Notes: a model not told the origin generated them from the letters alone. A stretch of 15,096 bases of DNA from CAYGZL01 sp964354345 (GCA_964354345.1 CAYGZL010000145.1:1-15096), one strand, 5' to 3'; shown: positions 1 to 7,260, numbered from the stretch's first letter. Numbers and translations are program-made.

Positions 1-1
1 T

Positions 2-259
2 CTGATTTATCCATCCATGACTCCAATCAGGGCAATTATAAACGATTATGACCGAAAAAGTCTGATTAATTCAACCCGTGTAAGATTTGATAACGTGAAA
101 GAAATTGACTCCCAACCGTTCGACCTGGTTCCCAGGCAAGCGGTATTGTTCCTGTCTGGACAACAGTATCGCATATTTTGTCCTGGTCCGGAAGATATTG
201 AGTTTTTAGCGGTTTGTGCGCCGGCCTGGATTCCTGAGGACTCTTTTAACGAGAATTGA
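2..259 (+). CDS. Cupin-like protein, C-terminal fragment (partial at left edge)
   Basis: The reading frame is open to the left edge. An ATG exists at 17 but has no ribosome-binding site, so I treat the gene as entering from outside the window. The last half (PFDLVP, then QQYRI, PGPEDIEFLAV and PAW.PED) resembles the closing strands of a small single-domain cupin, where a loop of the form PxGxxHRI is followed by GxEDLxFLxVxxPxxxPED. The usual IPPG turn reads LFLSG here. No HxHxxxxE metal-binding motif appears in any frame of the visible upstream part. It may be a diverged cupin, a decayed one, or simply cut by the window edge. The function is unknown. It converges on the methyltransferase gene, with 59 bases between their stops and no clear terminator. 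Confidence 0.4.
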   Translation: MIYPSMTPIRAIINDYDRKSLINSTRVRFDNVKEIDSQPFDLVPRQAVLFLSGQQYRIFCPGPEDIEFLAVCAPAWIPEDSFNEN

Positions 260-318
260 GATTGAGTGGTGGAAAATTGCCGCGGTGGAGTTGTTAGCCT
301 GCGTCAAGTAGTTTGCAG

Positions 319-1215
319 CTACTGACAGTCAGCCGACGACTTCTCCGCCATGGTGTACAACATCACGCCTGCAGCGACCGCCAGATTGAGCGAGGTGGCG
401 CGACCGCGCATCGGCAAGCCAATCAGGAAGTCGCAGGCGGTGCGTTGTTCAGCTGTCAATCCCTCACGTTCACTGCCCATTAGTAGCACACACGGGCGTG
501 TGTAAGTTGGATTCGTTGTGGCGCTGCTTCCCCCGCGGTAATTGAGCGCGCCATGAGCGGAGGTGCCATAAAGGCGATAATCGTAACGCCTGGCCCATTG
601 AATAAATTCCCCAAAGGAGGTGCTGATTACCGGCAGCCAGAAACTAGTGCCCATGCTGGCTCGGATGGAACTGGGGTGATAAGGATCCGCGCTGTTCTCA
701 AGCAGCAACAAACCGCTGGCGCCCACTGCGTCAATCGTACGCAGGATCGTGCCGATGTTGCCTGGGTCCTGTGGGGCGACCAGGGCGGTCAGCCAGGGAA
801 AGCCAGCGGGGAATAAATCTTCCAGCCGAGGAGGGGTTGGTTGGGCAACTGCTAACAGACCCTGAGGATTGTCCTTCTCAGCGACTGAAGCGAAGACCTC
901 TTTGGTGACTGTGTAGCAGGGGAGGCCACGTTGAGATTGTTCACTGAACAGCTTCTGCCCGAATTCGCTTTTAAGCAACTCCGGCGCGGCATATAACGCT
1001 TCGAGCCGGGCATAGGTTTTGCCAACCGCTTGGGCTTCGACCAACTCACCTACATGGCGAATGCCTTCCACCAGGAACCGGTGAACCGGTAGTTCCGGGT
1101 GCAGTGGGGTGGAGGCTGGCTTTCGACTTTGTCGTATAGCGCGCAGTTCTTTGATCTTCGGATTGCCCGTGCTGCTGATCTGGATCGGATCGCGTAACAG
1201 TGGTTCCGCATTCAT
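319..1215 (-). CDS. SpoU/TrmH-family RNA 2'-O-ribose methyltransferase
   Basis: This 298-residue protein is a probable SAM-dependent methyltransferase acting on 23S rRNA or tRNA in the cytoplasm. Residues about 10-125 form the SpoU substrate-binding domain, opening with SSTGNPKIKELRAI and including FLVEGIRHVGELVEA. The SPOUT catalytic domain follows. Motif 1 is PQDPGNIGTILRT (Asn153 and Arg159), motif 2 is LLMGSEREGL (about 245-253), and motif 3 is LPMRGRATSLNLAVAAG (about 267-283). The two loops of the deep trefoil knot are therefore intact. The Glu often found before SLN in motif 3 is Thr here. The length is normal for RlmB/TsnR/AviRb-like enzymes. Exact target and gene name cannot be assigned from sequence. 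It lies 57 bases downstream of the kinase gene on the same strand and may have its own promoter inside that gap. Confidence 0.9.
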   Translation of the reverse strand: MNAEPLLRDPIQISSTGNPKIKELRAIRQSRKPASTPLHPELPVHRFLVEGIRHVGELVEAQAVGKTYARLEALYAAPELLKSEFGQKLFSEQSQRGLPCYTVTKEVFASVAEKDNPQGLLAVAQPTPPRLEDLFPAGFPWLTALVAPQDPGNIGTILRTIDAVGASGLLLLENSADPYHPSSIRASMGTSFWLPVISTSFGEFIQWARRYDYRLYGTSAHGALNYRGGSSATTNPTYTRPCVLLMGSEREGLTAEQRTACDFLIGLPMRGRATSLNLAVAAGVMLYTMAEKSSADCQ

Positions 1216-1235
1216 GGATAGGCTTTCAGTAGGTA

Positions 1236-1258
1236 AAACCCATTATAACTGTGGGTTT
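1236..1258 (-). promoter_or_regulatory. 7-bp inverted repeat overlapping a TATAAT box upstream of the methyltransferase gene
   Basis: AAACCCA (1236-1242) and TGGGTTT (1252-1258) are perfect inverted arms around a 9-base loop. On the minus strand the sequence TATAAT lies at 1247-1242, inside the structure and about 26 bases before the methyltransferase ATG. I found no good -35 hexamer at 17 bases. The element could be a promoter with an overlapping operator, or a weak terminator for the kinase gene, since the minus-strand arm ends in TTTT. Confidence 0.35.
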
Positions 1259-1272
1259 AATCCACAAGATGG

Positions 1273-2949
1273 TTAACTGCCCCGACATGGCACCCAGGCC
1301 AGCACACTGGTGCCTTCCCCGGGAGCAGAGACGATTTCCAAATCCCCGCCCACCTTGCGCGCCCGCACATGCATGTTGGATAATCCGTGGCCCAGCGTTA
1401 CGCTCATCTTGCTTAAGTCAAACCCCTGACCATCGTCGCTAACCTCTAACAACACCCGGTCTGCTGCGGTCCATAGATGCACCAACGCCTGGTGGGCCTG
1501 GGAGTGCTTGGCAATGTTTGCCAGCGCTTCCTGACAGATATGAAACAGAGCGGTCGCGTTGCCAGAGGGAAAGTCAACCAGCCCATTTTCAGGAGCGATC
1601 AGAGAACCGCGGGCTTCAGCGTTGGTATTAAATTCATCCACCAGACGCTGCAAACCCTGACGCAAATCTTCACCGTGGAATTGGCGTGGGCGCAGGTCGA
1701 GAATATAGGCGCGTATATCGCGGATTGTTTTGCTTAGAGCCTCGATGGAACCTTCGATTTTTTGCCGGGCTGCTTTAGGATCCTCGTCAAGGGCCATACG
1801 GGCGTAGTCCAAGGCCAGGCCAACACCGTAGATCGCTTGGATGATCCCATCATGCAGATCCATGCTGATGCGCTCGCGCTCTTCCAACACCGCCAGCCGG
1901 CGCGCCTGGCGGTTCAGGCGGAAGTTTTCGATAGAAATCCCCGCCCAGGCGCCGATAGCGGTCAGTAGCGCCAGCTCCCGATCATCGAAGATACGTTCGC
2001 GCCGGGTGGCGGCGCTCATTACGCCGACCACCCCGCCGCGAGCGATCAACGGGATGCAAACAATCGTTTGAAAACCGGCTTCCAGGACGGCCGGTTGCAG
2101 ATAGCGCATTTCCTGGCGTGGGTTGGTGCTGACCATTGGTTTACCAGTTTGGGCGACCATTCCGATGTATCCCTCGCCAAGACGGAAAGATTCATGATTC
2201 GAAAAGGGATCACTGAAGTCTCCGCGATGCAGCGCCAGATGGAGCTCTTTCTCGTTGTCCTCGCGCAGGAAAATTTCTCCAACCTCGACGCTCAGGTATG
2301 TTATGACTAATTGGAGCGTCTTATCCAGGATATCTTCCAGGTCTGGCAGGATGGCGAGGCTGGCAGCCAGGTTGTTTATCAAGGCGAGGTCCTCATTGCT
2401 CTGCACCAGCGCCTCGTCGCGCTCCAGGATTTCTTCATACAGGCGGGCATTGGTGATCGCCACGGCGGCATACGCCGCCAGGGTTTCAATCACTCGTTCA
2501 TCTTGTTCGGTAAATTCGAGGTAGTTTTGTTTATCGGTGAGGTATAACTGACCCAGGATGCGGTCACCGGAGAGGATCGGCACACCCAGGAAGGAGTGCA
2601 TCAGCGGATGGTTAATCGGAAATCCGACACTGCGGGGATCGGCGCTTATTTCTGGGATGCGTACTACACTGCTTTCTTTCTGGAAAAGACCTAATAACCC
2701 TCGCCCGGTCGGCGGATGGCTCACCCGCTGTATCTCAACCTTACTCATTCCTACCGGGATAAAGTGGGTCAGGTTGCCATCTTCATCCACTACCCCTAGG
2801 GCAGCATAACGAGCTCCCACCTGTTCGCGAGCGAGCTGGACAATGCGTTCCAGGAGGGTATCTAAGGATAGATTACTGACCAGTTCCAGGCTGGCTCTGT
2901 GCAGAGCTGCCAGCCTGTCCTCCAATTGCTCACGGGTTAATAAGACCAT
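1273..2949 (-). CDS. Two-GAF sensor histidine kinase, NarL/DosS type (HisKA_3)
   Basis: This cytoplasmic sensor kinase has 558 residues from the ATG at 2949-2947. That ATG is chosen over an in-frame ATG eight codons upstream because it follows GAGGAGAGG closely. GAF1 spans about residues 30-170 and GAF2 about 205-345. The dimerisation and phosphoacceptor helix has ERISMDLHDG with His366. The ATPase domain has an N box at QEALANIAKH (Asn478), a G1 box DDGQGFD (505-511) and a G2 stretch GHGLSNM. There are no transmembrane helices, so it should sense an internal ligand. GAF1 resembles mycobacterial DosS/DevS, with PTGRGLLG, a GFPxxHPxMHSFLGVP stretch and LYLTDK, including a His (114) near where DosS binds haem. 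No response-regulator gene lies in the window, so its partner is elsewhere. It is transcribed divergently from the mevalonate cluster. Confidence 0.93.
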   Translation of the reverse strand: MVLLTREQLEDRLAALHRASLELVSNLSLDTLLERIVQLAREQVGARYAALGVVDEDGNLTHFIPVGMSKVEIQRVSHPPTGRGLLGLFQKESSVVRIPEISADPRSVGFPINHPLMHSFLGVPILSGDRILGQLYLTDKQNYLEFTEQDERVIETLAAYAAVAITNARLYEEILERDEALVQSNEDLALINNLAASLAILPDLEDILDKTLQLVITYLSVEVGEIFLREDNEKELHLALHRGDFSDPFSNHESFRLGEGYIGMVAQTGKPMVSTNPRQEMRYLQPAVLEAGFQTIVCIPLIARGGVVGVMSAATRRERIFDDRELALLTAIGAWAGISIENFRLNRQARRLAVLEERERISMDLHDGIIQAIYGVGLALDYARMALDEDPKAARQKIEGSIEALSKTIRDIRAYILDLRPRQFHGEDLRQGLQRLVDEFNTNAEARGSLIAPENGLVDFPSGNATALFHICQEALANIAKHSQAHQALVHLWTAADRVLLEVSDDGQGFDLSKMSVTLGHGLSNMHVRARKVGGDLEIVSAPGEGTSVLAWVPCRGS

Positions 2950-2998
2950 ACACCTCTCCTCACCGTATATCAATTTTACTCGATATTGTCCAAGTTTG

Positions 2999-3017
2999 GG
3001 TGGATTGCCAATCCACC
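2999..3017. promoter_or_regulatory. Perfect 19-bp palindrome, candidate operator
   Basis: GGTGGATTG (2999-3007) and CAATCCACC (3009-3017) are perfect inverted arms around a single central C. The palindrome lies 49 bases upstream of the kinase start and 124 bases upstream of the HMG-CoA reductase start, in the only shared control region of these divergent genes. It has no T-tract, so a terminator is unlikely. A dimeric regulator binding site is the natural reading. The binding protein is unknown. Confidence 0.5.
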
Positions 3018-3141
3018 ATCAACTCTCACTGATTTTGGTGTGATGTGGCGCGCTTGCGGAGTAATTGTTCGACGAGTTGATAGGTTTTGGCAGGCCTGGA
3101 TGAATATAAAGAGATGATTTATATCTATGTCGGGAGGGATT

Positions 3142-4437
3142 ATGTCAGCTGCACCACCAGGATCGCGCATTCCTGGCTTTTATAATCTGTCGTTGGAAGA
3201 CCGTCTGGCGAATTTAGCACTGCGAGGCGAGTTGTCATCTGAAGAGCTGGCGGCGCTGAGCGGGGCTGCCGGATTGAGGGCAGATCAGGCGGATCACATG
3301 GTTGAGAATGTGATCGGCCTGTATGCCCTGCCGTTGGGCATTGCCTTGAACTTTATAGTCAATGGGCGTGAGGTGCTGGTGCCGATGGTGATTGAGGAGC
3401 CATCGGTGATCGCGGGCGCATCGTTCATGGCTCGCCTGGCACGGGCAGGCGGTGGTTTTCAGGCGCTTGCTAACCCATCCGAGATGATCGGGCAAATCCA
3501 GCTCCTGGATATTCCGGAGCTGACCACGGCGCGCCTGGCGATCCTGGAGCAGAAGACGCAACTCCTGGCGGAAGCAGCCGAGACTGACCCGGTGCTCAAG
3601 CGCCTGGGCGGTGGGCCACGCGACCTGGAAGTGCGTGTGATCGCAGATTCGCCGATTGGTTCTTTCCTGGTGGTTCACCTTATCTATGATGTGCGTGATG
3701 CCATGGGCGCAAACGCCGTCAACACGGCGGTGGAGCGTCTGGCACCGCGCCTGGAAACTCTGAGCGGTGGTCGAGCTCATCTGCGCATCCTCTCCAACCT
3801 GGCTGATCGGCGGTTGGCGAGGGCACGTTGCACCATTCCACTGACTGAGTTGGCGTTTGGGGAGTTCACTGCTGAAACTGTCCGTGACGGCATTATCGCT
3901 GCCTGGGCTTTTGCTGTGGTGGATCCCTACCGCGCCGCGACGCATAACAAAGGTATCTTGAATGGCGTCGACGCAGTTGTCATTGCGACTGGTAACGACT
4001 GGCGGGCGATCGAGGCCGGCGCGCATGCCTACGCCGCCCGCAGTGGGCGCTACACTTCCTTGAGCACCTGGGGCAAGGACCCTCAGGGCAACCTGGTCGG
4101 GGCCCTGGAAATGCCCATGGCAGTGGGCATCGTCGGCGGTGCGACGCGCGTCCATCCGGCAGCCCGCGCCTCCCTCAAGCTGATGGGCGTGACCACTGCC
4201 AACCAACTGGCAGAGATCATTGTATCTGTCGGCCTGGCGCAGAACCTGGCGGCTCTGCGTGCCCTGGCGACGGAAGGCATTCAACGAGGGCATATGAGTC
4301 TGCATGCCCGCCAGGTGGCCATCACCGCAGGAGCGGAGGGTGAGCAGATCGAGCAGCTTGCTCAGCAGTTAGTAGCCGAAAAAACCGTACGGATTGACCG
4401 GGCGGAGGAAATTCTCAAAACCTGGAAACACAGATAA
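3142..4437 (+). CDS. Class II hydroxymethylglutaryl-CoA reductase
   Basis: The enzyme interconverts HMG-CoA and mevalonate with two NAD(P)H, and here it is presumably biosynthetic. The protein is 431 residues from ATG 3142, which follows GGGAGGG at 3132-3138. The in-frame ATG at 3127 has no such site. The sequence tracks the Pseudomonas mevalonii enzyme closely from NLSLEDRL to the C-terminus, with a constant offset of three residues. The catalytic residues are all present: Glu86 in EEPS, Lys270 in THNKGI, Asp286 in TGNDWRA and His384 in RGHMSLHA. The DAMGAN cofactor motif is intact. Asp149 aligns with P. mevalonii Asp146, the residue tied to NADH preference, so NADH use is likely. The stop lies 4 bases before the HMG-CoA synthase ATG, which suggests translational coupling. 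The only uncertainty is the exact start. Confidence 0.96.
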   Translation: MSAAPPGSRIPGFYNLSLEDRLANLALRGELSSEELAALSGAAGLRADQADHMVENVIGLYALPLGIALNFIVNGREVLVPMVIEEPSVIAGASFMARLARAGGGFQALANPSEMIGQIQLLDIPELTTARLAILEQKTQLLAEAAETDPVLKRLGGGPRDLEVRVIADSPIGSFLVVHLIYDVRDAMGANAVNTAVERLAPRLETLSGGRAHLRILSNLADRRLARARCTIPLTELAFGEFTAETVRDGIIAAWAFAVVDPYRAATHNKGILNGVDAVVIATGNDWRAIEAGAHAYAARSGRYTSLSTWGKDPQGNLVGALEMPMAVGIVGGATRVHPAARASLKLMGVTTANQLAEIIVSVGLAQNLAALRALATEGIQRGHMSLHARQVAITAGAEGEQIEQLAQQLVAEKTVRIDRAEEILKTWKHR

Positions 4438-4441
4438 CAGT

Positions 4442-5524
4442 ATGGATCCTACAGTTCCTACGAATAACCCTCTTTTATTGAAACCCTCGCGTCCCGTGGG
4501 GATTACCGGATACGGCGCTTACGTGCCGCGCTACCGTTTACCCGCCTCCGAAGTAGCGCGGGTGTGGACGGCTGGCGAAGGCGGTCTGCCGATCAAGGAA
4601 AAAGCTGTGCCTGGCCTGGATGAAGATGTGATCACCATGTCAATCGAAGCAGCCCGTAACGCCATGGCACGCGCCGAAGTGTCTCCAACTGAGTTACGCG
4701 CCGTGTGGGTTGGCTCCGAGTCACATCCATATGCGGTCAAGCCAAGTTCGACTTTGGTTGCCGAGGCGATCGGTGCCACCCCGCATGTCCAGGCGGCTGA
4801 CTGGCAGTTTGCCTGCAAGGCTGGCACCGAGGCGATGGTGGCGGCAATCGCTTTGGTTGGTTCGCGGATGGCCAATTACGCCCTGGCGATCGGGATGGAT
4901 ACCGCCCAGGGGCGACCTGGCGACGCATTGGAATACACAGCCGGCGCAGGCGGAGCGGCCTTTGTGATCGGTCCGGCGGAAAATTCGCTGGCAGTCATTG
5001 AATGCACCTATTCATATGTCACTGATACCCCGGATTTCTGGCGCCGGGCTTATGCGAAATATCCCGAACATGCCCAGCGCTTTACCGGCGAACCAGCCTA
5101 TTTCAAGCACATCATCGAAGCTGGGAAGGCCATCCTGGAGGCGACAAATACCACGCCGGCTGATTATAAGTTTGCCGTCTTTCACCAGCCGAACACCAAA
5201 TTCCCGCAACGAGCGGCTGCTATGCTTGGCTTTTCCATGGAGCAGATCAGTGCCGGGATGCTTGTGCCCGTAATTGGCAATACCTACGCCGGTGCAGCGA
5301 TTATCGGCCTGACGGCTATCCTGGATATCGCGGAGCCAGGCGAACGGATCTTGATGGTTTCCTTCGGTTCTGGCGCCGGTTCGGATGCTTTTATCATCAC
5401 TGTTGCCGACGCCATTCGTCAGCGGCGTGATCGTGCCCCCTCCACTCAGGACTACATCGCCCGCCGTACGCCGATCGATTACGCCACCTATGCCCGTTAT
5501 CGTGGTAAGTTGATGACAAAATAG
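4442..5524 (+). CDS. Archaeal-type hydroxymethylglutaryl-CoA synthase
   Basis: This enzyme condenses acetyl-CoA with acetoacetyl-CoA to give HMG-CoA in the mevalonate pathway. The protein is 360 residues from ATG 4442. A longer frame from 4394 exists but would only add residues read out of frame from the reductase gene. A GTG at 4496 (the V of VGITGYGAYVPRYRL) is another possible start. Both lack a clear ribosome-binding site, and coupling to the reductase stop 4 bases upstream favours 4442. Catalytic residues are intact: Glu93 in GSESHPY, the acyl-accepting Cys125 in FACKAGTEAM and His248 in VFHQPN. The PRYRLP opening and FACKAG are typical of the archaeal branch, not the Gram-positive MvaS branch. 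The following thiolase-like and DUF35 genes match the archaeal neighbourhood, where these three proteins form one complex. Confidence 0.95.
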   Translation: MDPTVPTNNPLLLKPSRPVGITGYGAYVPRYRLPASEVARVWTAGEGGLPIKEKAVPGLDEDVITMSIEAARNAMARAEVSPTELRAVWVGSESHPYAVKPSSTLVAEAIGATPHVQAADWQFACKAGTEAMVAAIALVGSRMANYALAIGMDTAQGRPGDALEYTAGAGGAAFVIGPAENSLAVIECTYSYVTDTPDFWRRAYAKYPEHAQRFTGEPAYFKHIIEAGKAILEATNTTPADYKFAVFHQPNTKFPQRAAAMLGFSMEQISAGMLVPVIGNTYAGAAIIGLTAILDIAEPGERILMVSFGSGAGSDAFIITVADAIRQRRDRAPSTQDYIARRTPIDYATYARYRGKLMTK

Positions 5525-5551
5525 CCCTGGATTTTAGTCCAAAGGAGATTT

Positions 5552-6712
5552 ATGAGTGAGGTGGTCATTGCCGGGATCGGACAAACGCCAGTGGGTGAGC
5601 ACTGGGGCATTGGGCTGCGTGAACTTGCCCTGAATGCCATCGGGGCAGCGCGTGAAAATGCGGGTGGTCTACAACCACAGGTGCTTTTCGTGGGAAACAT
5701 GCTGTCCCCGCAACTTTCGCACCAGACGCATCTGGGTGCCCTGCTTGCCGATTTCGCTGGTCTGACTGGCATTGAGGCGGCAACAATCGAAGCGGCTGGC
5801 GCTTCCGGTGGTGCTGCCTTACGCGCTGGTTACCTGGCGGTGGCATCCGGTCAGGCAGATGTGGTCCTGGTTTTGGGCGTCGAGAAATTTACAGATGTCA
5901 TTGGCGGGCAAGTCGAAGATGCCCTGTCTACAGGCGGAGACAGTGATTATGAAGCAGTGCACGCCATGAACCCGACTGCGCAGGCGGCGCTGTTGATGCA
6001 GCGCTACATGCATGAATACCAGGTCACGCAGCAGGCTTTTGCTGGTTTTCCACTGCTTGCCCATGCGAATGGCGCTCGCAACCCAAACGCCATGTTTCAG
6101 AAGGCAATTACATTGAAGACATACCTTATGGGAGAGATCGTCAGCACTCCTCTCAATATGTATGATATGGCGCCTTATGCGGATGGCGCAGCGGCTGTGA
6201 TCCTGACCCGGGCAGAGCTGCTCCCACCCCAGTTCCCTCACCGCCTGGTACAGTTGACGGGTACCAGCATTGCCACCGACACTCTGGCGCTGCATGATCG
6301 TCCCAATCCGTTAATTTTCCAGGCGGCGCAGATTTCAATTGAACGCGCCTGCCAGCGCGCCCGCATTTCACCCTTACAGGTTGATTTGTTTGAACTGTAT
6401 GACGCCTTTTCTATATATGCAGTACTATCGCTGGAAGCAGCTGGTTTTGCCAAACCTGGTCAGGGCTGGCAGTTGGCGCAGGATGGATGCTTGGCGCTGG
6501 ATGGCTCGTTACCAATCAGCACTATGGGTGGCTTGAAGGCGCGCGGTAACCCCGGTGGGGCGACTGGCGTCTATCAGGTCGTTGAGGCGACCATGCAACT
6601 GCGCGGCCAGGCGGGCGCTAACCAGGTGTCTGGCGCACGCCGGGCGCTGGTGCAATCTCTGGGCGGGCCGGCTTCTACCGTGGTAACGCATGTGCTGGAG
6701 GCGAAGGATTAG
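5552..6712 (+). CDS. Thiolase-superfamily protein lacking the catalytic Cys and His residues
   Basis: The 386-residue protein has the full archaeal-type thiolase fold: an N-terminal AGIGQTPVGE, an EAAxASGGAALRAGYLAVASG helix, GVEKFTDV, PYADGAAA and a GGLKARGNPGGATG loop. AAGGAG precedes the ATG at a good distance. The residues that carry out thiolase chemistry are replaced. The nucleophile in the usual AACASG is Gly83 (codon ggc at 5798-5800), the His of HDAF is Tyr283, and the His of GHP is Asn333. The frame is intact from end to end, so it is not a broken gene. It may be a structural partner of the HMG-CoA synthase and DUF35 protein, or an enzyme with new chemistry. A precedent for the second is the actinobacterial Ltp2 aldolase, a thiolase relative that also pairs with a DUF35 protein. 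An automatic label of acetyl-CoA acetyltransferase would probably be wrong. Confidence 0.9.
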   Translation: MSEVVIAGIGQTPVGEHWGIGLRELALNAIGAARENAGGLQPQVLFVGNMLSPQLSHQTHLGALLADFAGLTGIEAATIEAAGASGGAALRAGYLAVASGQADVVLVLGVEKFTDVIGGQVEDALSTGGDSDYEAVHAMNPTAQAALLMQRYMHEYQVTQQAFAGFPLLAHANGARNPNAMFQKAITLKTYLMGEIVSTPLNMYDMAPYADGAAAVILTRAELLPPQFPHRLVQLTGTSIATDTLALHDRPNPLIFQAAQISIERACQRARISPLQVDLFELYDAFSIYAVLSLEAAGFAKPGQGWQLAQDGCLALDGSLPISTMGGLKARGNPGGATGVYQVVEATMQLRGQAGANQVSGARRALVQSLGGPASTVVTHVLEAKD

Positions 6713-6744
6713 TTTACCGGTTTGGTTTTCTCTTTCCGGTAAAC
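6712..6744 (+). other. 9-bp stem-loop directly after the thiolase-like gene
   Basis: GTTTACCGG (6712-6720) and CCGGTAAAC (6736-6744) pair perfectly around a 15-base T-rich loop. The stem begins at the last base of the thiolase-like stop codon. No T-run follows, so it is not a standard terminator. It may protect the upstream mRNA end, mark a processing site or attenuate transcription into the DUF35 gene. The remaining 76 bases before that gene show no convincing promoter. Confidence 0.55.
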
Positions 6745-6826
6745 CTGGATTTAATCAAGTTGATAGGAATTGAGAGTCTCGTTGCCGTAAACTGCGTTCA
6801 ATCGGTGTAGATAGGAGTTAATGGTT

Positions 6827-7228
6827 ATGGAAATCTCACGCCATTGGCGATTACGCAAGCAGCGTTACAGCATGACAGGTGAAGTTTGCCCGTATTGCCA
6901 GGCCAAGCTATTCCCGCCTCGGGATGTCTGTCCGGAGTGCGGTAAGGATGCCAAAACGATTTACAATTTTAGTGGTCGCGGCCAGGTTTATTCGTACACA
7001 ACCGTCTACGAGGCGCCGGCTGGCTTTGAAGAAAACGCACCTTACACGGTAGCTTTGATCAAGCTGGACGAAGGACCGCTGGTGACTGCTCAACTCACTG
7101 ACCTGGGGGACCAGAAGGTAGAGATTGGCACGCCAGTCGAGATGGTGACACGACGGTTGCGCCAGGATGGCGATGAGCGGGGCATGTTGGTGTATGGGTA
7201 TAAGTTTCGGCCGGTTGGATTGCATTAA
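6827..7228 (+). CDS. DUF35 Zn-ribbon/OB-fold protein (acyl-CoA-binding partner)
   Basis: The protein has 133 residues. An N-terminal helix (EISRHWRLRKQRY) leads into a rubredoxin-like zinc ribbon with Cys21, Cys24, Cys35 and Cys38, all in CPxC pairs. An OB fold follows, with GRGQVYSYTTVY and a strand set around PYTVALIKLDEGPLVTAQL. Two ATGs are close together. AGGAG at 6813-6817 lies 3 bases from the one at 6821 and 9 bases from the one at 6827, so 6827 is preferred. In archaea the homologue bridges acetoacetyl-CoA thiolase and HMG-CoA synthase and shares the CoA site. In steroid-degrading actinobacteria a DUF35 domain pairs with an aldolase of thiolase fold. It is the last gene of the mevalonate cluster. 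A stem-loop and a 114-base gap separate it from the thiolase-like gene. Confidence 0.92.
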   Translation: MEISRHWRLRKQRYSMTGEVCPYCQAKLFPPRDVCPECGKDAKTIYNFSGRGQVYSYTTVYEAPAGFEENAPYTVALIKLDEGPLVTAQLTDLGDQKVEIGTPVEMVTRRLRQDGDERGMLVYGYKFRPVGLH

Positions 7229-7260
7229 AGTCCTGTAATCGAATTTCTCTACAGTTCATG

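Noticed and set aside
2966..2993. TTGGAC with GATATA as the kinase promoter on the minus strand.
   Set aside because: The -10 match is poor (GATATA) and the spacer is 16 bases, so the call is too weak to list.
3077..3110. TTGATA and TATAAA as a promoter for the mevalonate cluster.
   Set aside because: The spacing is 22 bases, too long for a standard promoter. A promoter must lie in the region, but these boxes are not convincing.
3235..4305. Long open frame of 356 codons on the minus strand opposite the HMG-CoA reductase gene.
   Set aside because: It is rich in Gln, His and Arg with no recognisable motif, and it mirrors a gene whose plus-strand catalytic residues are all conserved.
4394..4441. 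Longer start for the HMG-CoA synthase, overlapping the reductase gene.
   Set aside because: The extra 16 residues are reductase codons read in another frame and do not resemble synthase N-termini.
5819..6295. Open frame of 158 codons opposite the thiolase-like gene.
   Set aside because: No domain pattern and no ribosome-binding site. The plus strand encodes a clear thiolase fold.
5552..6712. Thiolase-like gene as a pseudogene.
   Set aside because: The frame is full length with a good ribosome-binding site and no stop or frameshift. The three substitutions hit separate active-site loops while the surrounding motifs are kept.
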